Of a DNA stretch of 64,000 nucleotides, positions 45,011 to 55,848 are shown in pieces (the first letter of the stretch is position 1; each line of letters opens with the position of its first letter). The position numbers and the translations under genes are program-made. The notes beneath the pieces were generated by a model that did not search any database, had not been told where the DNA came from, and saw only the letters and a list, made by a program, of their open reading frames with translations. Source of the DNA: Tenodera sinensis (Eukaryota > Arthropoda > Insecta > Mantodea > Mantidae); assembly GCA_030765045.1 (NCBI GenBank), contig CM060972.1, forward strand, positions 60,923,773 to 60,987,772, given 5' to 3'.

Positions 45011-46119
45011 AGCGCTACTTCCACAATCATTGTGGTGGGACGGAGAAGCCCATATTCGTACCTGTAATAATTTTCGAACCAATGTATCAATCTTTTGGTG
45101 TGTGATACATTTCGACAAAATTGCATCTTGTGATACCAAAGTACACAAGAACTGGGCCGTCAAGTCCTGGAGCCAAAAGAGCAATTTTTGGAAGTGGAAC
45201 AGAATAGATGTATAACCCTTGTGCTGTCAGCTACAAAAGCTGTATGTTGGATAGGCAGCAAATTTTAGTAAAATAAATAAAAATTGCAATGTTACGGCTG
45301 TAATGATGTTTCACTGCTCATGTGACTTTCCTCTCTTGGTTGCCCTCCACAGTAGGTCAAGGACCACAAGTATTCATATTGGTCACATGCATTCATACAT
45401 ATTTAATGAAAAGATATTTTATCACAATGATTAATCTTTTATTGAACTTGACTTCTTATGTTTTTGATTTATTTATTATATTATACCTTTAGGTTCAACA
45501 CAAACTATTTCAGAGATAGTACAAAATGCCTGTTTTTATGATAAAAATCAGTTAAGATTGCACACTGGGCTTAGGTATTAATGAAGAAGAATTTTGAAAC
45601 ATGGATGACTAAGGGGTGTTCCCAGCTCCTAGACCTCGGAGGAATATTGACAAGAAATTATGCAATTTCCAATGTGTGTATTTAGATGAGGTTTCTTCAA
45701 GGTTGCATTATTTCATGTCTCTTATTCACACACTCAGGGCATACAGCTATAATAAAGAACAAAGAGAAAAGAAAATTGTGTATTCAAGAAATATAGGTGC
45801 AAAATCCAACATTATAGATAAAGTTGGAGAGAAAGGTTAATTAAAAGGAAAAGCAAAATCTAAATAAACTGCCTCTTGTGATGAAGTGGTAGCATGGCAA
45901 CTTTTTGTGCCAGAGGTCTGCTTTCCAGTTACCAGCTGGGACAGGGACATTTTTTTTAAAAGCAAATAATTTTTTAATGCTAAGCATAGCACAACACATT
46001 ACCCATGAAGCCATAATAAGTAATTTTCTGACCCTATATAAATAGAAATTTTACCTGTAACATTCAGTTTAAACTTTTTAGGTAAGCGATTTTCACTATA
46101 GTGAGAACACTGATCTCGA
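45011..46119. other. cwo intron, mostly unrecognised, with a tRNA-like trace
   Basis: At 45880-45960, GATGAAGTGGTAGCATGGCA and TGCTTTCCAGTTACCAGCTG are spaced like tRNA A and B boxes but are weak, suggesting an old SINE. The 74-codon frame at 45616-45840 has no motif. Confidence 0.35.
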
Positions 46120-46375
46120 TTTTACATATGTGTAAAAGAGGAGAAATTAGAAGTGACTGGTGGGGAACAAAGGACTGATGTCAGAACTCAGGCAGTCACA
46201 TACCAAGCAGTGTATGTTTGTGTAATGTAAACAGTGGTATAGTAATCCTCATTTCTATGTATTATGCAAGTGGACAGGTCTCTGCTATTGCACGTCTATG
46301 CTTTAGGAGTGGGGGAGTGCCACAATGATCTGGACAAACTGTAGAATTAACTGTATTCAAAGGGTACATGGAATC
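46120..46375 (+). repeat. Repeat family E, copy in the bHLH-Orange intron
   Basis: Direct-orientation homologue of 55480-55745. Shared blocks include GGTGGGGAACAA, TCAGAACTCAGGCAGTCACA, TATTATGCAAGTGGACAGGT, CTCTGCTATTGCACGTCTAT and GGGGGAGTGCCAC. No tRNA head or ORF was identified. Confidence 0.65.
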
Positions 46376-47639
46376 ATTTATTTTGTTTGTGCACATTGTT
46401 GTAGAATCCATTTGTCTTCACGTTGAAAAATTGTAGCAGTCAAAATAATTGAGAGATAGAAAGGAATAAATAGTACTACAGTTAACTTACAAGGGCACTT
46501 TTTAGGATTGTTGCTGTGTTAGTTTTGTAGCATTTTCGAAAATTATACAGATTTTTAACTTTTTTATGAACAGTGGTTACAAAATTGTTTTAATGAGTTT
46601 AATAGAGCAATCTTTTTGAAGTAATACTCAACCGGCATAATGATTTAAGCTCATGTAGAAATAAATTTGCGAAGTAAAAACTGAGTCATTTATAAGAAAG
46701 TTCATTGAAAGCATTAATTACTCCCGCAACATATGAAAACCCTTTGCACCAATTTTGGGCATCCCCCCCCCCCAAAAAAAAAAAGAAAAATGCAGCTTTA
46801 TAAATGAAAAATAAAATTAAATACTTTTTGATGTCATATATGGCAACATTGATTTCCTAGAAATTATGCTCAGCAATGCCAAATTTAGTTTTCTGAACTC
46901 GCATTATTTACATGAAGTGCTTAAAATGCTAGAACAATCTGAATTATGGAGACTTAGCTATTGTAATTGAAATGTACGAATTTTGATGCATTAACTTACC
47001 AACATATAGAAATTCATTTCTTTTGGGGCTGTAGAAATTTTACTGGGCCAAGATGATATTAGGGAACTTGTTATATTTCAGTTACTAATGGGACCCACAG
47101 CTTTTGTTTGTGTTGCAGCATTAGGTGCAGAGACACTCTCTCTGTATAATAAGCGGTATATCCAAAACCAATTGTAAAATTGTTATTTCTTCCAAGATAT
47201 TAGTAAAAATTAAAACATGTATAATGGGTTTAATATTACACAAACTTGAGGTTGTTTCTGATGTTCATACTGTTTCCTATGACAACTGTGCAAGAGATCA
47301 GGAATCGAGAAGTTCACTGTATGTAATGTTGACTGTTTAATACATATGAGATCATAATAAGAAATATTGGAGCAAGTTCTTGAGATGGAAAGGAAAACTT
47401 TTAAACATGTCGATCAGATCACATACTTAGTATAGTATGAGCATGCAACATGAAATATTTTGTAAAATGCTAATGGTATGAAAAAAGTTGGTTTGACACA
47501 ATCTGTGTACTATAATAAGCTGTACAATCTTCTTTTGCTAAGTTTAAAATCTCTTAATACTTCCCAGCTGTACAGAATTATAGAAAATTCAGTCAGAAAG
47601 AGGATTTAACATGCTAGCGCAGAAAGTTCAAAATATACG
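46376..47639. other. cwo intron, unrecognised
   Basis: Very AT-rich, with a C9/A-rich tract at 46767-46787. No gene, TIR or SINE signal seen. Confidence 0.4.
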
Positions 47640-48385
47640 TATAATTTCTACATAATTATGTAAAATATTTTATTTTAATCAAAATCGTTTGAACTGCTTT
47701 TGATAACATTAAAAAGAATGAAAGTTTCCATTTAAAGGTAGTTTGGGGTTTTGCGTCAGGGTGTATCTGGAGACGAAGCTCCCCCTTAAATACCAGGTAA
47801 GGCAGCATATAGCCTAACCTATATAATTCCATGGCTCTTTCCATTAGGGCAATACCTGATTACTTAAAAAGTGCCCACCCCCTGCTTTTACACAGGAGAC
47901 AGAAGTGGATGCGCCAGTTATGTGTGTCAACCCATCTGGAAAGACTACCTAACAATCTAGGTGGGCTCACCAGATACCTAGCATTCCAGCTACTAGTACC
48001 TGAGATTATCAGGGCGTTTCACAACCCCGTTGTGGATGAGACAGGATGTACTTATTCTCCCATGAGTATTGGGAACCACTGCCAAGTCCTACACAATCTG
48101 AACAACTCCCTTATGGGACGGGTTCAGGTGTTTGGCTGTCTACTTCTGGTAACATCAGAAGTACCAGAGGTGCTAGAAGTCTGCAGCGCTCGCATCATAA
48201 CGGCTGAGGGAGTCGGAACCACCACCCCCCACCATGGATGTTCAGCCCAGGCTCGGGTTCTGGGAGTTCTTCCCCAATGGGATATAGTTTGGGGTGGTAG
48301 AATTTTCTTGAAAATGTTTGCTTGGCGTTTATAAATAGGATCTCGTGCAGTTTAAAATTTTGTATCTTGCTTTTTGTTTCCGAGT
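47640..48385 (-). repeat. R09 copy interrupted by a 535-bp insertion
   Basis: Minus-orientation R09 sequence runs from TTTTAATCAAAATCGTTTGA to AGTTTGGGG at 47749. It resumes at 48285 with TAGTTTGGGGTGGTAGAATT and TTCTTGAAAATGTTTGC. The two halves join smoothly when compared with 13310-13430, so the middle is a later insertion. Confidence 0.65.
47750..48284. mobile_element. Unclassified 535-bp insertion with an 11-bp target duplication
   Basis: It is flanked by the exact direct repeat TAGTTTGGGGT (47739-47749 and 48285-48295). It is GC-richer than the surroundings. A 167-codon frame (47831-48334 +) covers most of it, but I recognise no domain and the frame runs past the insertion. There are no inverted ends and only a minimal A-run (on the minus strand). 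A retroposed fragment is more likely than a DNA transposon. The source is unknown. Confidence 0.55.
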
Positions 48386-48440
48386 TATACATGCTAGAAA
48401 GATCACAGGTTCAAACCTGGCAGAGGGCAATGGGTTTTTT
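48386..48440 (+). repeat. SINE B-box fragment next to the Orange exon
   Basis: AGATCACAGGTTCAAACCTG is B-box-like and followed by GCAGAGGGCAATGGGTTTTT; similar tail wording follows the B-box-like motif near 17490. Probably a truncated SINE lying 40 bp before the splice acceptor. Confidence 0.35.
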
Positions 48441-48480
48441 TGGGCATAAGAATTGTGCTAATAAAAGTATTATGTTACAG

Positions 48481-48711
48481 AGTCATGTGAGTTAGTGCAA
48501 CAGCAGCAACAACACCAGCAGCAGCATCAGCAACAGCAGGAAGATACTGTTGGAGGACCCATCGTGCACGAACACTACAGGCTAGGTTATCAGGAATGTC
48601 TTTCTGAGGCAATGCACTTCCTTGTAGAGGTTGAGGGTTTCTTCGCGGGTGACCCACTTTGTGTACAGCTCATCAACCATTTGCAGAAGCATTGTGACAA
48701 GATCCTAAAAG
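48481..48711 (+). CDS. cwo: cwo Orange-domain exon
   Basis: The acceptor TATTATGTTACAG opens the exon in the phase left by the bHLH exon. It begins SCELVQ and a Gln/His tract (QQQQQHQQQHQQQQ), followed by the Orange domain: HYRLGYQECLSEAMHFLVEV, EGFFAGDPLCVQLINHLQKH, CDKILKG. The Orange domain mediates repressor dimer specificity in Hairy/E(spl)/CWO proteins. The exon ends phase 1 at CCTAAAAG/GTGCGT. Reading on past the donor gives a spurious extension. The coding CAG/CAA tract could be length-polymorphic. Confidence 0.92.
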
Positions 48712-49400
48712 GTGCGTTCACAGAACATGAGAAGCGTGATACTATTTTGCTGAATGAAGGTCCATATAGTAATTCTTTAGAATTTAGTCTGTTTAACTGT
48801 AAAAAAATTTGTAGCAATAGAGCTGATTATTGCTCTGTGTGTTAGCTCAAAATGGCTGTTATGAATTCTTCTATTCTTCTGCATTCCTCAAAAATTAATG
48901 TTATAAATTTGAAAAAATTCAACATGCTGCATAGAAACACTGTTAGCAATATAATGCAGTGTGTAAACATGCTGCAGGTTGCATCTGCTGAAGTTCAAAC
49001 ATGTATTACTGTCATGCAACATTGTAAGCAGTGATATAACAGATTACTGTGTTGGTTTATTGCAAAACATTGATACTTTTCATATCGTGAAAAGCGTCGC
49101 TTCCTCGTGTATGTTTTCCTCAAAGGTTCAAATCACATGGGTCAGCCAATCTGACTGGGCTTTTTTCAAGGTTTCTCTCAGTCACTGAGGTAAATACTAG
49201 ATTGGATATTTAATATCATGACCCAAAGTTCCACCTTAAGTCTAAAACAGCAGTATAAATGGAAAGATAGATGGTAATAGTGAATGCTGTATCATGTATC
49301 CATAGATAATGTAAGCAGATAGACTGGATAGCACCCTAATGCCATCTGCCATTTCAGAGGCAGAGGCACTGTTGCCCTGCACTGCTCCCTCTGTGGACTT
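48712..49400. other. Start of the large cwo intron, unrecognised
   Basis: AT-rich intron sequence before the first hAT insertion; no features recognised. Confidence 0.45.
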
Positions 49401-49793
49401 GTGATGAATAGAACCCGGATTTTTATATAACTTCAAGGTGCGAAATATGTACATATTTATGTGACAAAAACATTAAAATATGTAATGAAATATGCAATAT
49501 CAACAAAATATGTAAAATTGTGTAATAATCTAAATGCTAAAGATTACCACCTCAAATCTAAATGCAGACTGCAAATTACCCAGAATTTTGTGATTTGCTG
49601 GGTCTGTAAGTATGTAAATTAATTACAATGATTAGAAATGGTTTTGCTGGAGTTTCGGAATCTAGATTTCGTACTATTAAATTTGCTATGTACCGAGTGA
49701 CCCATGTGATCTGTAGTTTTATCGACAGCAAACCAAATACAGGAGTCTACAATTTCATAGTGGTTACTATTACTGCTATTGCTCTCTTCAATA

Positions 49794-49935
49794 AATATTG
49801 GAGAGCAAGAGGATTAATGACTTCATTGTCAGAAATCCAGCATTAGCTAACAACAATAATTTCATTCCGTATATGTTGTTAGCTAATGCTGGATTTCTGA
49901 CAATGAAGTCATTAATCCTCTTGCTCTCCAATATT
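49794..49935. repeat. Perfect hairpin: 62-bp arms, 18-nt loop
   Basis: Left arm 49794-49855 and right arm 49874-49935 are exact reverse complements; the spacer is 49856-49873. The arm is the 3'-terminal coding end of the adjacent LINE (peptide KYWRARGLMTSLSEIQH is read on both strands). Absence of any mismatch suggests a young event or ongoing arm correction. Confidence 0.97.
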
Positions 49936-50600
49936 TTTCACTGATGGATGGGACGCTAGAAGTGGTCGGGCACATTTGAAGGTGGTCTCGGTCCATCTCC
50001 TCTTGCAGATCACATAGAGGGCAGAGTGGTGAAGAATATATCCCAATTCTGTTTAAATGTTTTGCCAGACAATCATGTCCTGTAATCAACCTGAAGGTTG
50101 CAACTGCTGTTTTTCGAGGATACTCAGGAATTACTGTTTGAATGTTTGGTAGTTCCCATCTCTTATTCTTTTATTTTTCATAGTAATATTTTGCAATAAC
50201 TTTTTTGAATTCAGAGTTGACTAATCTTTTAGCTGCATAAAATGGTAGATTAACTATAGATTTCTGCACATTGCCGGTACCCTTTTTAGCAAGAAAGTCA
50301 GCTTTCTCATTACCACTCAGTCCACAGTGAGCTGGTATCCATTGGAAGACTAGGTGTTTTTGAAGTGCTGTTAGATGGGTAAGGATTTTCCAACATTCTA
50401 TAATTCATTCCATATATGAGCAACTGCTTCTCCATAACAAACATGAAAATACTTTTTCCTCACAGTAGATTCGTCAGGAATTAACTTTGTTGCAATATTT
50501 TTTCTAGAAAGGAGCGAAATTGAGGAATTTGAAGTTTGTGCCATGGAATATTAGCTGCAACTATTGCACTGCACGGGTCTTTAAAACAATCATTTCCGGA
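49874..50600 (-). pseudogene. LINE RNase H domain and C-terminal knuckle
   Basis: The minus strand encodes QWIPAHCGLSGNEKADFLAKK (50281-50345), the conserved RNase H end with its catalytic Asp in NEKAD. Further on it encodes TGHDCLAKHLNRIGIYSSPL and CPLCDLQEEMDRDHLQMCP (49900-50090), a C-terminal CCHC-type knuckle. This is an RNase H-bearing LINE of the I/Jockey-like group, a different family from 9147-9828. Stops and frameshifts occur upstream, and the 5' end fades near 50600. It lies within hAT element 1. Confidence 0.75.
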
Positions 50601-51497
50601 CAGTTCCTATTGCATTTGTGTCAATAGAACTTGCTTTCTAGAAGACCGTAGGTGCTTGTTGCGTATGTGAAGAGCACTTTTGATATATTGTTACAATTGA
50701 GATTTCATGGAACAGCCAATTCTTTTATTGCATGCTTGGCAGACTTTTACTTTTCCGTCGGTTGTAAAGGCGCTATCTAATTTCTTCCATGAACTCAACT
50801 TGCAGGATAGAGAGGATGCAACTGGTGCCATTTTACTAAGACTTGCAAAAAACTAACTGCACTATTATTGCCTCGCTATATTGATGGTGGTCCAGCGGCT
50901 CACTTTGTTTCCTCGCAACTATTATATTACAAGATGCAGACTACTGTGACAATGGTAACAATCAATTTCTCCAGTTCTTGTAAATGCTGAAAGCCCTACA
51001 AGAAACTTGACACTGGAGGTCAACATTGTCGAGCAGCACCTGCTTTGATATAAACGGACAACAATCAGAACTGCAGCGAGGCAGTTATCGCATTCTCAAT
51101 TTAACTTGCATCCTATTTCGCAGATTGATTTTTGTTGCTTTCAGCAAAACTTGTCAAAACAGTAGTTTATAATGTGCTTACAATATTTAAAAAAATAAAA
51201 AAATAAAATTGTAACAAAATCCAGAAAATATGTACGTTTTATGTAACATCACTAAAATATGTAGAAATTTGCAAAATATGTAAAAAAAATGTAAAATAAA
51301 AATTTGTAAGGGAGTCTCAAATGACGTAATTTGCCAACATTTTTACTTCTCATTGAAATATTATGCAGGATTTAAAATATGTAATTACATAAAAATCCGG
51401 GCTCTAGTGATGAAACAAGATGGTAGGGCAGCAGTGGCGGCTTGAAGTCAACATTTTAGGGTAGGAAAAGTGTAACAACAGCAATAATAATGATGAT

Positions 51498-51498
51498 G

Positions 51499-51570
<72 letters not shown>
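51498..51570. repeat. (AAT)n microsatellite
   Basis: About 24 AAT units, immediately before a pogo-like terminus. Confidence 0.97.
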
Positions 51571-51583
51571 GTAATAATAAATA

Positions 51584-51650
51584 TACAGTAGAACCCTGTT
51601 TATCGGAAATAAAGGGGTGAAGTCATTCCGGATAATGTGAACAATATATT
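51584..51650 (+). mobile_element. Solitary pogo/Tigger-like terminal repeat
   Basis: TACAGTAGAACCCTGTTTAT and then CGGAAATAAAGGGG match the TA-CAGTRGAACC...ATCGGA style of Tigger/pogo ends, with a second inverted TCCGGATAAT inside. No matching right end was found nearby, so the element is truncated. Confidence 0.45.
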
Positions 51651-52670
51651 GTCTGATTGTTTAATAAGTGTAGAATGAATGAGTGTGATTTACGGACGAA
51701 TTACCGCCAAAACTAAAATGAAAGAAGAAATTTAAGAATTGTCTGACTGTAGCATTGTATTAAATAGCCAAAAAACACTCCTCTTTTCATTGTCAGGGCG
51801 CCGTGAAAACAGACTTTGTAATAATTCACTAATTAAGTCAGTCATACTGGTATTATAATACACAGTAAGATACAAACACAACCCCCTAATCTGTAATACC
51901 TACAGGCAAAAGGCATTTATTTCCCATCAACACATAAAACAAAACCACAATGCACAATAATATTAGCACAGAGTGACAACGAAACGATTCGGATCTCTGA
52001 GATCTTCGTTCGTGGAGTATGGCTGTTCGAAAAAAAGTATATAAATTCGGATTTAAGCCAGCTAAGTTTTCGAGTGCTGGCAGACGCGTCTACGCATGCT
52101 CAGAGTGCATATATAGATGGAATATTTCCTTATCCATGTTCAAGGGCCTTGTACTGAGGAAAGGGGGCCGAGCCGACACAGGTTAAACCAGCCGGCTTTC
52201 CAGTACCCAGCTCCATGCCTATCATTTCTGCTGCACGTTTCAAACACACGGCACATTTTTGATGATCGGAATTGAGATTCTAGGATTTGACCACACACTG
52301 GTCATTATAATCGAAAAAACTTTTCTTGAACTACAATTTAGGAAAAATGGCAGTTCAAATGATAAAATGCATAATCATAGCTAAACATTATTTGTTGATG
52401 TATTACGGTAGGGCAGGCAATGCCTACTCTGAGGAGCTGCACCTGTAGGGCAGAGGGATGAGACCTTGAAGCTAACTGTCCTAACACATACCAATCTGAG
52501 AGTATATTTTAAGAGATCTGTCGCAATATGATATATAGCTAAAGCGATGTAAAAACAAATAGAGATAAGTTATTTTCTGAAAAACTCCTTTAGACACAAG
52601 CATAACACTATGAACTGATGAAGATTTTCTTTTTATATTTTTATTTCAAAATAAACCATTACCTACCAAA
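51651..52670. other. Large cwo intron, unrecognised
   Basis: Could include the decayed interior of a Tigger-like element. No protein motif was readable. A less AT-rich patch lies at about 52080-52240. Confidence 0.3.
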
Positions 52671-52674
52671 ATTA

Positions 52675-53262
52675 AAGGCTGGTTTACAATCACCTGCAAA
52701 ACAGCAATGACAACAATGGCAATGGGAATAGCATGAACATTTTGGTTCACAACAACTAGCTAACATCAATGGGAATAGTGGGTATTGCTCATTGGGAATG
52801 TAATTTATTTCTTTTGGCCAATGAAGTTTTAACCTGTTCTCCAATTCAGCCAACATAAAAACAGATTAAACAATGCCAAATTTCTATAAAGTAAAGATCT
52901 AAATTTGTTGGTCCTATTTTTGATTCTGAAAAATCAGCAACCATCAGCCCTTTAGCGTCTTAGCATTCATTAAAATTATTTGTTCTTTGTTGTTATATAA
53001 AATTATTTCCAGTTTAATTTTCCCAGAACTGTGACTAGTTAAAGCTCAAGTAGCCATTTACGTCATGACCACCTTGAAGGAACAATTCGTTTTTAATATG
53101 CACTTAGTGGATCTAATATACCATACCCACTAACAGGAACACCAAAGGTGAATGTTGGCCAAGTCTTGCCATTGGTTGCGAACATTCCCATTTGAATGGA
53201 TGTATTTCAAATGTCTCATTCTGGTTATGGTTCCCATTGCCATTGGTTGTGAACCAGCTTTA
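52675..53262. mobile_element. PIF/Harbinger-like MITE
   Basis: The ends are AAGGCTGGTTTACAAT on the left and, inward from the right, AAGCTGGTTCACAAC, each next to TAA (TTAA on the right). This style of end and 3-bp target is typical of Harbinger-type MITEs. CAATGGCAATGGGAA-like sequences recur just inside both ends. No transposase is present, and the two Cys-rich frames inside (52659-52856, 53130-53498 minus) are read from these repeats. Confidence 0.5.
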
Positions 53263-54945
53263 AGCCACCAATGATGAGGAGGTAGGGGATATAAATGAGG
53301 GTATTTATTTTTTTGACCGCAAATGCTAAAGCAGAGTTTTAACTTCCTTACATATGCACTGCTTTGGATAGACAAAGTTTGAGTAAGGTTCAACTTGATA
53401 AGCAAACCACCTTGTAGCTTTGTTGTAGTCTTTTCCACAAGCAGAAGTTCAGACAAATTTATACTCTGAAGTTTGCAAACACTCACACTTGTACCCACTT
53501 ACTATAATTGGTGCCAAACAAGAAAGGGATTGACAACTGGCAGTCAATGAGATGAAACATTGCCACTTATCACGATCAGGTGGGGAGCACGTTAGAATTG
53601 TGTGTAATAAGACGATTGTTTGCATTTAGAATGTAGAGCGCATATAATTTATATTCATATTCGAGGACAGTAGTGAAATATTGAATCTACATGCAAAGGA
53701 TAGAACATAGAAGTATATATCACTGTAAAGATACAAAAGAGACATAGGTACCTGTGAAGTATTGTGACGGGAAAATACCGCTGATATCCGAAGCGCTTGC
53801 ATCATTGCTGTTGTTGCTGCAATTACCCTTGAAAATGACAACCTGTTCTATCTTCCAAAAATCCTTCACTTTCCCATGTTGCACTTATTACGTCCTTTGT
53901 ATTAGTAACCACTTTTTCAGTTTTCAGCATTGCTGTTAGAGCCTCTTCTGTAGTTTTATTATGGACGACACAATGAAGTCTTTGTTATTTTGCCAAACAT
54001 AATCCTTTCCTTCGGGCCAAATTAATGAAATGGATTACACTAAGAAAGGGGGAAGCCAAACAATTTTGCAACCATGTTCTGTAGCAATACCATCAATGCA
54101 TAATCCTTTAATTGGGATATGCACTTTACCAAACAATTTTATTCACTTCCCGGGGATGTGAAGTTTTTCCTTTGATTATGCTGTCTTTGTCAATATTTTT
54201 GGACATAGTTAAATCTTCATCAAATGAATAAGACAATTGCTAATGCTCACAACTTATGCACATATACACAGATTCAGACACATGCAAATACAAGACAAAT
54301 GCACACATAGAGAGAATGATGCAAACAAACTTGTCAGCACACAGGCAATCTCTTAACTGATGCAAGTATTGCAAGCTGGAACTGGAAGGAGGCATTGTAT
54401 ATATTCCAGCAAAAGCAGAAGATAAGATGTACAGTTTATATTGCTGCTAGATTGCTCATCAGGCACAAGCTAATCACATGTTAAATACAGACAACACTGG
54501 TTTCGTGTCTAGCGTTGCTTTGGAAATGTCTTAGCTCTAATTAGTTCCTCTTTTCATTGCTATGAAGACCACAATGATGCATCCATCCCCTCCTGTTTAT
54601 TTAGACCTTTGTACCACGTTATTAGCAATGTCAATCACCTTCTTGATTGGTGCAGAGTATACATAATCTTCATTTGGATACCTGGCCATATTACAGGGAT
54701 TAGCTTGCCCTATACTGCGCTGTTTTTGACTACTTCTGTTCTTGCTCCAGTTTTCATCCTTTCTATGGTTTCAGCTTGTTATTCAGAGTCATAAAATTTA
54801 TGATTTCAATCCTATAGCCCACAAACAGTTATGTACAAGCATTACATCATCTGATGGTAAAAGATTATGAGGAGGAATGCAATCACAAAGTATAGCAGAA
54901 AATAATAGCTTCTATAAACAAATCATAGACAAGAACATATCAAAT
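53263..54945. other. Large cwo intron, unrecognised
   Basis: No supported gene, TIR or SINE. Short frames (53626-53939, 54609-54794) are unremarkable. Confidence 0.4.
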
Positions 54946-54949
54946 ACTT

Positions 54950-55470
54950 ACCCAGCAATAAATAAAAGTATTTTCAAGAGTCTTATCAACCAAGAACTTG
55001 CTATACATTTTGCATGATTTTCAGAAGACATATCAGCTTAGCTCCTCAAAATAGATATGTAGTTTAAAAAACTAGTATGCAATGAATTGAAGGATCCCTT
55101 AGCACAAGACAAGAGATTTGGAATTTATCAGATTAATTGTTCAGACTGCAACAGGTTTTATATGAGAAAACTAAGAGAACTTAAAAACTAGGTTGAAAGA
55201 ATGCATGAGGTACTTCAAATCTGTATTTAGATACCACTTTTAGAGAGCTAATTGCAACATTATACAAAACATAATTTCAAAGATCATAATCAAACCCAGT
55301 CTTGACTAATGAATTTTGAGTTGCTCCCACTAAGCACACTCTGGAAACATGTTTCATTGCCACAAGATGCCATCACTGCAAAAACTACCATCTCCACAAA
55401 ACAGCTGGACAACTTCTAATAAGTGACTATTGCTTACAAGATTGTACAAAAGTACAATTTGTCCAGTTCG
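54950..55470 (+). pseudogene. Penelope-like element relic (GIY-YIG region)
   Basis: Plus-strand codons near 55125-55180 read KRFGIYQINCSDCNRFYMRK, equivalent to the GIY-YIG endonuclease start (GIYQIECSDCNEIYIGKT) of the better copy at 57692-59251, with YIG changed to YMR. The surrounding frames carry stops. It is an independent, older insertion in the opposite orientation. Confidence 0.6.
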
Positions 55471-55479
55471 TACTGACAC

Positions 55480-55745
55480 TCTGTATGTGCAAGAGAGGAG
55501 AATTAAGAAGTGGCTGGAGTGGTGGGGAACAAGTGAGTGATATCAGAACTCAGGCAGTCACATACACAAGCAGTGTATATTTACATATTGTAAACAATTT
55601 TGTGCAGTTATCACAGAACAAGGGGTATAATAATCCCCACTTCTCCTATTATGCAAGTGGGCAGGTCTCTGCTATTGCGCATCTATGCTTCAGGAGCAGG
55701 GGAGTGCCACGATGGTCTGCACGGGCTGTATTTAGTAATGTTGAT
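55480..55745 (+). repeat. Repeat family E, second copy
   Basis: Direct repeat of 46120-46375, slightly longer: GGTGGGGAACAAGTGAG, TCAGAACTCAGGCAGTCACA, TATTATGCAAGTGGGCAGGT, GGGGAGTGCCACGATGGTCT. The two copies lie in consecutive cwo introns in the same orientation. Confidence 0.65.
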
Positions 55746-55848
55746 ATTATGCTCAGTGTTCCTATGGTTATCATAGAAGCTATACTTGCCAACTATTTGC
55801 ATTAAGCCAGAGAGTAGTAACTTTTTTTTTAAATAGTTTATCCACTTT

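Larger units (their letters stand above)
49409..51406 (-). mobile_element. hAT element 1 with TSDs, carrying a nested LINE
   Basis: The ends are inverted repeats: TAGAACCCGGATTTTTAT on the left and TAGAGCCCGGATTTTTAT read inward from the right. They are flanked by the exact 8-bp duplication GTGATGAA (49401-49408, 51407-51414), diagnostic of hAT transposition. Many AAAATATGTA-like motifs crowd the subterminal zones and may be transposase-binding repeats. On the minus strand, 50700-50850 encodes KLSSWKKLDSAFTTDGKVKV, then CQACNKRIGCSMKSQL, a stop, and IKSALH. That is a BED-like finger as in CGGBP1-type hAT transposases. The rest of the transposase is lost. Confidence 0.85.

Noticed and set aside
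48712..48845. Continuation of the Orange-domain frame to 48845
   Set aside because: A strong donor at 48711 and a matching phase-1 acceptor at 61462 with a family-like continuation make the readthrough intronic.
49740..50590. A short CTATTGC repeat as the target duplication of the LINE inside hAT element 1
   Set aside because: Seven bases and more than one possible right partner; not convincing enough to set boundaries.
52659..53498. Cys-rich short proteins (toxin-like or metal-binding)
   Set aside because: The frames are read from the repeated CAATGGCAATGGGAA motifs of a MITE.
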